A stretch of DNA of 64,000 nt from Streptomyces poonensis (GTDB lineage Bacteria > Actinomycetota > Actinomycetes > Streptomycetales > Streptomycetaceae), in contig NZ_BMVW01000001.1 of assembly GCF_014650915.1 (NCBI RefSeq), positions 186,001 through 250,000 of the forward strand. Reading direction: 5' to 3'. The notes beneath the pieces were generated by a model. That model saw only the letters and a list, made by a program, of their open reading frames with translations, ran no database searches and was not told the DNA's origin. This document shows positions 46,693-54,662 of this stretch, one piece after another (positions within the stretch are counted from its first letter, which is position 1; the number at the start of each line of letters is the position of its first letter). A program made the translations under genes and the position numbers.

Positions 46693-48750
46693 ATGGGTCC
46701 GCGGAGAGCGGCGCAGGTGCGCTGGACCGTGGCCGGTGCCGCGACCGCCGTCCTCCTGGCGGTCGCCGTCCGGGTCTGGTGGGTGTACTCCCTGAGCGGC
46801 TTGAAGGACGTGCTGGCCGTCACCGGGTCGCTGGTCGCCCTGCTGACGCCGCTGTTCACCTGGGCCGTGTACCGGCGGCATCCGGAGCCGCCCACCAGCC
46901 CCGCGCCCGATGAGCAGTTGCGCGAGGACCTGCTGACACGGTACCTGTCCGAGGAGTCCGACCGGCGCTTGCAGGATCCCCGCCCACTGCGGGTGCGCTG
47001 GACGAACACCGCCCGGCCGGTGGCGGACCATGCGGAGGTCGTCCGCCGTGACAGCAGTGCGGCCGAGGACCTCGATCTCTCGGGCTCCCTGACCGATGCG
47101 GCGGACGACGCGGCACACGTCTTCGCCCGCATCCCATCGCAACGCCTGGTCGTGCTCGGCGGCCCGGGTGCCGGCAAGACGGTGTTCGCGGTACGCCTGG
47201 CCCGGCGGCTGCTGGAGCAGTGGCAGCCCGGTCACGCTGTGCCGGTGCTCGCGCCACTGCACACCTGGAACCCGCGCGCATACGCCTACCGCGAGTGGCT
47301 CGCGGAACTTCTGAGCCGGGATCATCCCTACCTCCGTGCCCGGGCCGACCGGACATCGACGCTGGCCCAGCGGATGACGGACACGCGCCGTGTCATGCCC
47401 GTGCTCGACGGACTGGACGAACTGGCCCCGTCCCTCCGCACCGCCGCCATCGCGCAGCTCAACCGCTCCCTCGCGGACAACGAGCCCCTGGTGGTCACCA
47501 GCCGGGCCGACGAGTACGAGGCGGCACTGGCCGGGCGTCCGCTGACCGGTGCCGCCGTCATCGAGCTCCAGCACCTGTCGGTCAGTGAGACGTGCGCCTA
47601 TCTGCGTCTGGCCGTCCGCCCGGGACGGGACGGCATCTGGCGGGACGTGGTCACGCGTCTGGCCGAGGAGCCCCACGGACGCCTGGCGTCGGCCCTGTCC
47701 ACCCCGCTGATGGTCTCGCTGGCCCGGACCGCCTACGGCGAGACCGGCGCCGACCCGGCGGAACTGCTCGACGAACGCCGCTTCGCCACCCGAGAGCAGA
47801 TCGAACAGCATCTGCTGGACGCTTTCCTCCCCACGGCATACGGTCCCGACCCACCGCCGGCGGTCCTGCCGCGGCTGCGCTTCCTGGCCCGGCACCTCAC
47901 GGCTCTGCACACCCAGGAGCTCGCATGGTGGGAGCTGTACCGGGCGGTCCCGCGCTGGGCACTTCGGTGCGAGAACGCGGCCGTCGCCGCGCTGACCACC
48001 TTCCTGAGCCTCGGTTTCGTCTTCGGCCCGGTACTCGGGCTCACCGGTCTGCTGGTGACGGGCATCAGTGCGACCATGGCCAAACCGCCGCCCCCGCCCG
48101 TCTTCGTGCGCGTGCGCTCCGGCACGCGCCGTACACCGGTACACCGTCGCTTCAGGACCGGCGTGCTGTCCTTCGGTGCGGGTCCGGCAGTGGTGGTGGG
48201 GGCACTCGTCCTGGCAGGCGTCTGGGCGGTCGAGGGGTTCGGGACGGGGCTTCTGCACGCTGCCGCGACGGGAGGTGCCCTCGCCCTGGCCGGAGGGCTG
48301 ACGGGCCTGGCGGCGCTGTGGGCGTGGGACGCACCAGCCGTCGCCACCGAACAGCCCGGACCCGTCGATGTGCTGCGCAACGACCGGGCACACGCCCTGG
48401 GTGGGGCCCTGCTCGCCGGCCTTGTGTACGGCCTGCTCATGGCAACGACCATGGGACTCCTGGCGGCGCGGAGCGGAGACGTCCAGGCCGCCCTGCGGAC
48501 AGCGCTCGCCGTACTGGCCGCCACCTGTCTGCTGGCAGGAGCGATTGCCCTGACCGGCAGCGCCTGGGCACAGTTTCTCCTGGTCCGGGTATGGCTGGCC
48601 ATGCGCCGACGACTGCCCCTGGATCTCCTGTCGTTCCTCGAGGACGCGCGGGCCCACGGGGTCCTACGGCAGGTCGGCGGCGTCTACCGATTCCGGCACG
48701 CGCTCCTTCAACAGCGTCTCAGCGAGGAGCCCACAGGCACGGGCCGGTGA
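46693..48750 (+). CDS. NACHT domain membrane protein (STAND NTPase)
   Basis: A 685-residue protein. Two membrane segments (12-31, 38-58) precede a NACHT NTPase: Walker A LGGPGAGKTVFAVRLARRLL at 155-174, Walker B RVMPVLDGLDELAP near 233-246 and sensor LVVTSRADEYEAAL. A helical lid region follows, then about six membrane segments (430-600) and a short cytosolic tail ending YRFRHALLQQRLSEEP. STAND NTPases act as signal switches, and bacterial NACHT proteins can defend against phage; this one has no recognised effector nuclease, so a membrane effector is conceivable. It is bracketed by 22-bp repeats. ATG 46693 has only TGAGGT just upstream; GTG 46717 is an alternative. Confidence 0.8.
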   Translation: MGPRRAAQVRWTVAGAATAVLLAVAVRVWWVYSLSGLKDVLAVTGSLVALLTPLFTWAVYRRHPEPPTSPAPDEQLREDLLTRYLSEESDRRLQDPRPLRVRWTNTARPVADHAEVVRRDSSAAEDLDLSGSLTDAADDAAHVFARIPSQRLVVLGGPGAGKTVFAVRLARRLLEQWQPGHAVPVLAPLHTWNPRAYAYREWLAELLSRDHPYLRARADRTSTLAQRMTDTRRVMPVLDGLDELAPSLRTAAIAQLNRSLADNEPLVVTSRADEYEAALAGRPLTGAAVIELQHLSVSETCAYLRLAVRPGRDGIWRDVVTRLAEEPHGRLASALSTPLMVSLARTAYGETGADPAELLDERRFATREQIEQHLLDAFLPTAYGPDPPPAVLPRLRFLARHLTALHTQELAWWELYRAVPRWALRCENAAVAALTTFLSLGFVFGPVLGLTGLLVTGISATMAKPPPPPVFVRVRSGTRRTPVHRRFRTGVLSFGAGPAVVVGALVLAGVWAVEGFGTGLLHAAATGGALALAGGLTGLAALWAWDAPAVATEQPGPVDVLRNDRAHALGGALLAGLVYGLLMATTMGLLAARSGDVQAALRTALAVLAATCLLAGAIALTGSAWAQFLLVRVWLAMRRRLPLDLLSFLEDARAHGVLRQVGGVYRFRHALLQQRLSEEPTGTGR

Positions 48751-48829
48751 GCACGGCCGGTACCGACCGGGCGGTAGTGGGGGAACCTGCACGGGCTCGG
48801 TCGCACACACCCCTGCCCGCGGGAGGATC

Positions 48830-48851
48830 GCGGTGAACATCATCGAGTGCT
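48830..48851 (+). repeat. 22-bp direct repeat, copy 2 (relic of sdaA 3' end)
   Basis: Identical to 46549-46570 and still in frame for AVNIIEC, here followed by TGA. There is no serine dehydratase gene upstream of it. Confidence 0.9.
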
Positions 48852-48944
48852 GACGCGGTACCGCCCCACGACTTCGAATGATTCGGGACCCCTCATGCGT
48901 AGGACAACGTACACATCCCCCCAGCGCAGAAGGAGTCCCCTCAC

Positions 48945-49505
48945 ATGCTCCGCGGCATAGACGTCAGCTCGTACCAGTCCCACTCCTACGACACCGACGG
49001 CCTGCACTTCGTCTTCGTCAAGGCGACGGAAGGCCGGAGTTACGTCAATCCGAAGCTCGCCGCCCAGACGAAGAACGCCCGGGACGGCGGTTGCGTCGTC
49101 GGCTTCTACCACTTCCTGTGGCCCGGCAACATCACCGCCCAGGCGAAGTACTTCGTCGCCAAGGCCCCCGAACGGTCCGGGGACGTCCTCGCGGTCGACT
49201 GGGAGACGACGGGCAGCGGCACCCACGCGAGCAACGCGGAGAAGGACCGCTTCATCCGCGAGGTGAAGAAACTCCGGCCGCGCCACAAGGTCGTGCTCTA
49301 CTGCAACCGCAACTTCTGGTTGAACGTGGACACGACGTCGTACGCCGGTGACGGCCTCTGGATCGCCGACTACGGGCGCGCCGGCAAGCCCAGAATCCAG
49401 GCGAAGTGGCTCTTCCACCAGTACACGGACGATCCGGTGGACAAGAACGTCGGGAACTTCTCCAGCGAGGCGGCCCTGCGGGACTGGGCCGGGGCTACCC
49501 CTTGA
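48945..49505 (+). CDS. GH25 lysozyme-like protein without signal peptide
   Basis: A 186-residue glycoside hydrolase family 25 muramidase fold. MLRGIDVSSYQSH has the first catalytic-face Asp, LHFVFVKATEGRSYVNP the substrate-site residues, LAVDWETTG the acidic pair and GLWIADYGRAGKP the last strand. The ATG follows AGAAGGAG and no leader or export signal precedes the domain, so it may be cytosolic, released by lysis or exported by an unknown route. It overlaps the F420-type reductase gene by 11 bases tail to tail. Confidence 0.88.
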   Translation: MLRGIDVSSYQSHSYDTDGLHFVFVKATEGRSYVNPKLAAQTKNARDGGCVVGFYHFLWPGNITAQAKYFVAKAPERSGDVLAVDWETTGSGTHASNAEKDRFIREVKKLRPRHKVVLYCNRNFWLNVDTTSYAGDGLWIADYGRAGKPRIQAKWLFHQYTDDPVDKNVGNFSSEAALRDWAGATP

Positions 49506-50157
49506 ACTGCGGCGTGCGTTCCGGTGACGCCTCCGCCAGCGCCTTGGTGACGGCCTCGACGCCCTCCCGGAGGCCGTAGACCGGTGTGTCCGGCTGCTGA
49601 CGCCAGGACTCGTCGAGGGTGCCGGCGTCGACGGTGTCGAAACCGAGTTCGTCGATCAGGGCACGGACGCGGGCCTTCGCCGCCTCGTCGTCGCCGGCCA
49701 CCGGGAGGGCCAGGCGGTCGGGGGCGCCGGCGGGGCGGTGGCGGTCCAGGATGTCCTGGGCGTAGGTGCCGTTGAACGCCTTGACGACCGTGTGGCCGAT
49801 CTGCCGGGCGACGTACCGGCTCTCCGTCAGTCCCTCGTCCTCGATCGCGGCGATCCGCCCGTCCCGCTCCCGCGGGTAGTAGTTGTTGGTGTCGATCACG
49901 GCCACGTCGTCCGCCGCCCCGTCCAGGAGGCCGGAGGGCAGGCCGGCGACCGCCTTCAGCGGGATCGTGACGACGACGACCTCGGCTCCGCGCGCCGCCT
50001 CCTCGACGGTGACGGGGGTCGCACCCGTCTCCTCCGCCAGGGCGGTGAGGGTGTGCGGGCCCCGGGAGTTGGCGACGGAGACGTCGTGGCCGAGGGCGGT
50101 GAGCCGCCGGGTGAGGTTGCCGCCGATGTTGCCCGCGCCGATGATGCCGATCTTCAT
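49495..50157 (-). CDS. NADPH-dependent F420 reductase-like protein
   Basis: A 220-residue Rossmann protein: MKIGIIGAGNIGGNLTRRL with the GxGxxG loop, ANSRGPHTLTAL placing Ser-Arg for NADP phosphate binding, VVVVTIPLKAVAGLP, VIDTNNYYPRERDG and VVKAFNGTY. This is the NADP oxidoreductase coenzyme-F420-dependent family, which also includes members without F420 use. ATG 50157 follows AAAGGG. Single gene. Confidence 0.86.
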   Translation of the reverse strand: MKIGIIGAGNIGGNLTRRLTALGHDVSVANSRGPHTLTALAEETGATPVTVEEAARGAEVVVVTIPLKAVAGLPSGLLDGAADDVAVIDTNNYYPRERDGRIAAIEDEGLTESRYVARQIGHTVVKAFNGTYAQDILDRHRPAGAPDRLALPVAGDDEAAKARVRALIDELGFDTVDAGTLDESWRQQPDTPVYGLREGVEAVTKALAEASPERTPQFKG

Positions 50158-50230
50158 GACTGACCCTTTCGGGGATGGATGGCGTTGCGTGCCGACGGGT
50201 GGCTCCAACTCCCGTCACCGGCCGGGTATT

Positions 50231-50271
50231 CCGAAGGGGCGCCCCCGCGTCCCGCGAGGGCGCCCCTTCGG
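50231..50271. terminator. Terminator after the EF-hand gene
   Basis: CCGAAGGGGCGCCC pairs perfectly with GGGCGCCCCTTCGG (14 bp), and the loop can form a further CGCG/CGCG pair. It lies 8 bases beyond the EF-hand stop. Confidence 0.85.
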
Positions 50272-50278
50272 ACATGGC

Positions 50279-50491
50279 TCACTTGTTCAGGTGGGCCCAG
50301 AACTCGTCGAACGACAGCAGCTTGTCGCCGTCGAGGTCGCGGGAGGCTATGAGGGCCTCGGCCACCGACTCGGTGACGTTCCAGTCGCCCTGCTGGGCCA
50401 GGGCCGTCTTGAACTCGGCGGGGGTGATGAAACCGTCACCGTCCGTGTCGATCCGCTGGAACTGCTTGCGTGCTTCCTCGATGTCCGCCAC
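50279..50491 (-). CDS. EF-hand calcium-binding protein
   Basis: A 70-residue calmodulin-like protein with two EF-hands: DTDGDGFITPAEF at 15-27 and DLDGDKLLSFDEF at 52-64, both with complete Ca ligands. Similar CabC-type proteins in Streptomyces buffer calcium and affect aerial growth, but this protein's role is not known. It stands alone with its own terminator. Confidence 0.93.
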   Translation of the reverse strand: MADIEEARKQFQRIDTDGDGFITPAEFKTALAQQGDWNVTESVAEALIASRDLDGDKLLSFDEFWAHLNK

Positions 50492-50550
50492 CGGTCCGCC
50501 CCTCGTCTCGCGCTGCGTCGTGCATGTCCGTCGTTCTGACGCAGGTCAGA

Positions 50551-51462
50551 CTAACCGCCCGCCCGAGACCGGAGTGCGGCGACCACCCATGCGAACTCCT
50601 CCCGGTGCGCCGCCTCGGGCCCGGCGCCCTTCACCACCGCCAGCAGTTCGCGGTACCGGGCGACCCGGTCGGTGGTGTGCGCCAGCATCCGCTCCAGTAC
50701 CGCCGCGGGGTCGGCGTCGCCGATGAGGTCGCGCAGGACGCGGTCCGCCTCCGGTGAGCCGGGGTCGATGCCCCGCTCCCGTGCCTCGGCGCCCAGCCGC
50801 ACCAGCCGCCGCGCGAACCACAGGGACGCCCCGGCGGGCGCCTGGCCGCCGCCCGTCGCGTTGAACTCGGCGGCCCTGCGCATCTGCGCCCGGAACTCCG
50901 GGTCCTGGAGCAGTTCGGCCAGCTCCACCCAGGCGTCCACCTGCTCCGGCGTGGGGTCGTCCGGCAGGTCCACGGCCGTGTTCCGCATCCGCTCCCGGAT
51001 CACCGGGTCGGCGGTGTCGAGCCCCTGGAACATCTCGTCCACGAACTCCTGGATGATCCGGCTCCGCTCGGCGGCGGACAGCCGCGCCAGCTTGTTCATC
51101 AGTGTCGTCTCCTCTGCGGTCGAGCCGCGTCGCGCCACGGTCGACAGCACCGCGCGGGTCACCTTCAGCGACCTGATCTGCGCCTCCAGCGCCGTCACAT
51201 GCGCGGCCGCGACCTCGGCCACCGTGCGGTCACCGGCCAGCACCGCGCGGACGTCGTCCAGGCCGAGGCCCAGTTCCCGCAGGGTGCGGATCAGCTCCAG
51301 GCGGGCCACGGAGGCCGCGTCGTACAGGCGGTAGCCGCCCGCGGAGCGGGCCACCGGGGGCAGGGCGCCCTCGTCGGACCAGTAGCGGATGGTGCGCACG
51401 GTCAGGCCCGTCGCGCGGGCCAGCTCGCCGATGGTGAGGAGTCCGGTGCCGTCGTCGATCAC
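50551..51462 (-). CDS. MerR family transcriptional regulator with long C-terminal domain
   Basis: A 303-residue regulator. The N-terminal MerR domain is LTIGELARATGLTVRTIRYW then AGGYRLYDAASVARLELIRTL, followed by a coiled coil and a long helical C-terminus (about 120-300) that probably binds a ligand, with no cysteine cluster for metals. GTG 51462 has no ribosome binding site; a TTGAGT element 40 bases upstream may belong to its promoter. Target genes unknown. Confidence 0.88.
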   Translation of the reverse strand: MIDDGTGLLTIGELARATGLTVRTIRYWSDEGALPPVARSAGGYRLYDAASVARLELIRTLRELGLGLDDVRAVLAGDRTVAEVAAAHVTALEAQIRSLKVTRAVLSTVARRGSTAEETTLMNKLARLSAAERSRIIQEFVDEMFQGLDTADPVIRERMRNTAVDLPDDPTPEQVDAWVELAELLQDPEFRAQMRRAAEFNATGGGQAPAGASLWFARRLVRLGAEARERGIDPGSPEADRVLRDLIGDADPAAVLERMLAHTTDRVARYRELLAVVKGAGPEAAHREEFAWVVAALRSRAGG

Positions 51463-51588
51463 ATGGGTGAGTGTGGGGCTTCCAGTGGGTGGAGACTCAA
51501 GGCCCGAGCGGGGAGGGCAGGGTGAGCGGGGGTCGTGACCGGCACTGGCGCGCGGCCCGGCGGAGGGGGCGGGCCGCGCGCCGCCGCC

Positions 51589-52842
51589 CTAGCGGAAGAC
51601 CCCCGTGTGGCCGAGCGAGTAGCGGCCCGGCTGCGGATAGACCGCGAGGCCGTGCGGGCCGCTGCCGACGGGGATACGGGCCAGTTGCTTCCCGGTGCGG
51701 GTGTCGATGGCGTAGACCTCGGCGTCGTAGCGGCCGGACAGCCACAGCACCTTGCCGTCGGCGGAGACGCCGCCCATGTCGGGGCTGCCCCCGTCGGGCA
51801 GACGCCACTTCTTGGTGAGCCGGTTGCGGCGGAAGTCGAAGACGGAGACGCTGCCCTCGCCGCGGTTGGAGATGTACATCTCGCGGGAGTCGCGGCTGAT
51901 GTACAGCCCGTGGCAGCCCTTGCCGGTGGGCAGGAGCTCCGGCACGGAGAACTTCTCGCCGTCCAGGACCCACATCCCGTGGGCCGTCATGTCGGCGATG
52001 TAGAACCGCTTCCCGTCCGGGGAGAGCTTCACGTCCTGCGGCATGGCGCCCTCCAGGGGCAGCTTCTGCCGGCCGACGACCCGCATCCGCTCGGTGTCGA
52101 CCTTGAGCAGTTCGCCGCTGAACTCGCAGGAGACGACGAAGTACCTGCCGTCGGCCGAGAAGTCGGCGTGGTTGACGCCGTAGCAGCCGACCGGCTCGGT
52201 CCTGATCCGCTCCATCGTGTGCGGGTCGCGGAAGACGAGTTCGCGGTCGAGGGAGGCCATCACGACGGCGTACCTGCCGTGCGGGGTGAAGTAGAGGTTG
52301 TACGGGTCGTGCACCTCGACCGGCTTGCCCGCGCGGCCCGTGCTCGGGTCGATGGGGGTGAGGGTGTGGCCGCGGTTGTTGTTGACCCACAGGGTCTTCA
52401 GGTCCCAGGAGGGCACGACGTGCTGGGGCTGGCGGCCGACCCGGATCGTCTCGACGACCTTGTACGTCTTCGGGTCGATGACGGAGACGGTGTCGGACTC
52501 GGAGTTGGGGACGTAGACGCGGGACGGGAAGTCCTTCACTACCCGGGAGAGCCTGTTCGGGCGGTCGGCGGCGTAGACGTCCGCGGGATCGAGGACCGGG
52601 GGCATCCCGCGCAGGCCCTGGCCGGCCTGCGGCCGCCCGGACCCGGGAACGGCCCCGGCGGTCCGGGTCTCCCCGGCGCGGCCGGCGGTCCCGGTGCCGC
52701 AGGCGGCGAGGGTGGTCAGGGCGGTGGCGGCGATCAGGGCGCGCCGGAGGAGGCTGCGCCCTCGGGCGGGTGTGCGGGTGAGGGTGAGGGGGGAGGCGAG
52801 GGTGGGGGTGGGGCGTGGCGCGATCGAGGTCACGCGTTCCAT
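51589..52842 (-). CDS. YVTN beta-propeller lipoprotein (YncE family)
   Basis: A 417-residue protein. The long Arg-rich signal ends in a lipobox with Cys48 (TTLAACGTGT). The mature part is a seven-bladed propeller with repeats such as VYVPNSESDTVSVIDPKTYKV, LWVNNNRGHTLTPIDPSTG and MYISNRGEGSVSVFDFRRN. Such proteins act outside the cell in binding or redox scaffolds; no catalytic residues can be named. ATG/GTG start at 52842. Confidence 0.87.
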   Translation of the reverse strand: MERVTSIAPRPTPTLASPLTLTRTPARGRSLLRRALIAATALTTLAACGTGTAGRAGETRTAGAVPGSGRPQAGQGLRGMPPVLDPADVYAADRPNRLSRVVKDFPSRVYVPNSESDTVSVIDPKTYKVVETIRVGRQPQHVVPSWDLKTLWVNNNRGHTLTPIDPSTGRAGKPVEVHDPYNLYFTPHGRYAVVMASLDRELVFRDPHTMERIRTEPVGCYGVNHADFSADGRYFVVSCEFSGELLKVDTERMRVVGRQKLPLEGAMPQDVKLSPDGKRFYIADMTAHGMWVLDGEKFSVPELLPTGKGCHGLYISRDSREMYISNRGEGSVSVFDFRRNRLTKKWRLPDGGSPDMGGVSADGKVLWLSGRYDAEVYAIDTRTGKQLARIPVGSGPHGLAVYPQPGRYSLGHTGVFR

Positions 52843-52964
52843 TCAAGGGGGTTCGGCGGCACCGTCCGGCGATCGGCGCGCTGTCCGTGCCGGGCGGTTG
52901 GCGGGTGCCGCGGCCCGCGGCCGGTCCGTCCGCCGGTGCGGTGGGGCGGGGTGGGGCAGGGCGG

Positions 52965-53468
52965 CTAGCGGTCGGCCACGCGCATCTCGAACCATGTGGT
53001 CTTGCCGCGGGGGAGCAGATCGACGCCCCAGCGGTCGGAGAGCTTGTCGACGAGGAAGAGGCCGCGGCCGCTGATGTCCGTCTCCTGGACCGGCATCAGA
53101 CAGGGCAGGCCGCGGGAGGGGTCGCGGACCTCGACCCGGATCCAGCCGCGGCGGTGGTGCATCCGGAGGCCGAAGACACGGGCGCCGGTGTGGCGGACGG
53201 CGTTGCCGACGAGTTCGGAGACGAGCAGGACCGCGTCCTCGGTCATCTTGGGCGTGAGGCCCCACTGGCGCAGCATCACCACCTGGGCGAGCCGTCGCGC
53301 GGTGGCCGCGGACTCGGGCCGGGACGGCAGCGGGATCTCGGCCTCCGTGGGATTGCCGAGCAGTTCCAGGGCCTTCAGCGCCTGTTCGTCCTCGACCGCA
53401 GGCGACCAGCGCGCCGCGGTCGCACGTCCGTGCTGCCGCGACTGTTCGATACCCTCCAGCCCCGCCAT
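52965..53468 (-). CDS. RsbW-like ATP-binding protein (anti-sigma factor type kinase)
   Basis: A 167-residue protein with a single HATPase domain: LTPKMTEDAVLLVSELVGNAVRHTG (N box), VRDPSRGLP (G1) and SGRGLFLVDKLSDRWG (G2). This is the Streptomyces RsbW-like family, of which dozens occur per genome; most have unknown partners. ATG 53468 is used; the frame continues upstream, but that part lies in a palindrome-rich promoter region. No sigma factor or antagonist gene is adjacent. Confidence 0.88.
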   Translation of the reverse strand: MAGLEGIEQSRQHGRATAARWSPAVEDEQALKALELLGNPTEAEIPLPSRPESAATARRLAQVVMLRQWGLTPKMTEDAVLLVSELVGNAVRHTGARVFGLRMHHRRGWIRVEVRDPSRGLPCLMPVQETDISGRGLFLVDKLSDRWGVDLLPRGKTTWFEMRVADR

Positions 53469-53798
53469 GACCCCATCATGGCCGCCCGGAGCACCGTTCG
53501 GGGCCGTTCCGGAGGAATAGACCCCCCGGAACCTGACATTCCGAGGGGCACTTCCGGCATATGCCCGAGGCAGAAAACATCCCATAAGAGCACCGGTGAG
53601 CTGCGGCGATCCGGCGAGGCCGAAGGACCGGGAAGCCCTCGACGCCATGGACCCTTAAGGCTGGCTTAAGGGTCCCGTAAACCCCTCATTCGGGGGACGC
53701 ATGTCAGACACAGTGTCAACTGCAAGCCCGCGACTCCCCTTCGGGGGTGACATTCGCCTCCCCCCGAACCGCTTGCGGGACCACCACCGGACGCATCA
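53469..53798. other. Palindrome-rich intergenic region upstream of the RsbW-like gene
   Basis: About 330 bases without a gene. It contains several inverted repeats: GGACCCTTAAG/CTTAAGGGTCC (53649-53675), GACAC-A-GTGTC (53706-53716), GTTCCGG...CCGGAAC around 53505-53531 and CCCC/GGGG hairpins near 53683-53697 and 53735-53747. Part of it should be the end of the enoyl-CoA hydratase transcript; the rest is probably the RsbW-like gene's control region. Confidence 0.55.
53649..53675. promoter_or_regulatory. TTAAG-containing inverted repeat
   Basis: GGACCCTTAAG-gctgg-CTTAAGGGTCC, an 11-bp perfect stem with 5-base loop, unusually A+T-rich at its inner end for this genome. It may be a terminator for the enoyl-CoA hydratase or an operator. 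Confidence 0.5.
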
Positions 53799-54566
53799 TC
53801 AGACGAATTTCGCCTTGCCCGGGCCCTCCTCGATGAAGCTCCGCATACCGCGCTCACGGTCCTCCGTCGCGAACAGCCCCGCGAACCAGTTCCGTTCGAT
53901 CGTCAGACCGGTCTCCAGATCCGTCTCCAGGCCGGCGTCGATCGCCTCCTTGGCCGCGCGCAGCGCGATCGCGGGCCCGCGCGCGAGCTCGGCCGCCCAC
54001 GCGTGTGCCCGGGCGTACGTCTCCTCGGCCGGTACGACCCGGTCGACCAGGCCGAGGGCGAGCGCCTCGTCGGCGCCGACGACGCGGCCCGTGAAGATGA
54101 GGTCCTTGGCCTTCGACGGGCCGATCAGCCGCGCCAGCCGCTGGGTGCCGCCCGCACCCGGGATCAGGCCCAGCTTGATCTCCGGCTGCCCGAGCTTGGC
54201 GTTCGCCGCGGCGATGCGGTAGTCCGCGCACAGCGCCAGTTCGCAGCCGCCGCCGAGCGCATAGCCGGTGATGGCCGCGACGACCGGCTTGGGGATACGG
54301 GCCACGGCGCTGAAGGAGTCCTGCAGGGCCCTGGCACGGGCGACCATCGCCGCGTGGTCCATGGCCTGCATCTCCTTGATGTCGGCGCCGGCCGCGAACA
54401 CCTTCTCCGTGCCGTGGACCACCACCGCGCGCACGTCGTCGCGGCGCGCGGCCTCCTCGGCGAGTTCCTTGAGACGGTCCTGCGTGGCGATGTCCAGCGC
54501 GTTCATCGGGGGCCGGTCGAGACGCAGGGTCCCGACGCCTTCGGAGACTTCGAGATGCACAGTCAT
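53799..54566 (-). CDS. Enoyl-CoA hydratase/isomerase family protein
   Basis: A 255-residue crotonase-fold protein with the oxyanion-hole segments KVFAAGADIKEM near 58-69 and ALGGGCELALCADYRIAA near 100-117; a catalytic Glu is expected in LGQPEIKLGLIPGAGGTQRL. It likely hydrates trans-2-enoyl-CoA in fatty acid breakdown. ATG 54566. Flanked by hairpins on both sides, so single-gene transcript. Confidence 0.92.
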   Translation of the reverse strand: MTVHLEVSEGVGTLRLDRPPMNALDIATQDRLKELAEEAARRDDVRAVVVHGTEKVFAAGADIKEMQAMDHAAMVARARALQDSFSAVARIPKPVVAAITGYALGGGCELALCADYRIAAANAKLGQPEIKLGLIPGAGGTQRLARLIGPSKAKDLIFTGRVVGADEALALGLVDRVVPAEETYARAHAWAAELARGPAIALRAAKEAIDAGLETDLETGLTIERNWFAGLFATEDRERGMRSFIEEGPGKAKFV

Positions 54567-54594
54567 GGGGGCAGGTTAACGGGCACTAACGACA

Positions 54595-54636
54595 CCGGCC
54601 CCGGTGCGCTGCGTCACAGCGGCGCACCGGGGCCGG
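54595..54636. terminator. Terminator of the first L,D-transpeptidase gene
   Basis: CCGGCCCCGGTGCGC pairs perfectly with GCGCACCGGGGCCGG (15 bp, 12-base loop), 26 bases after the stop at 54663 on the minus strand. Confidence 0.85.
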
Positions 54637-54662
54637 GCACGGTCACTCCGTGGAGCGCGCCG

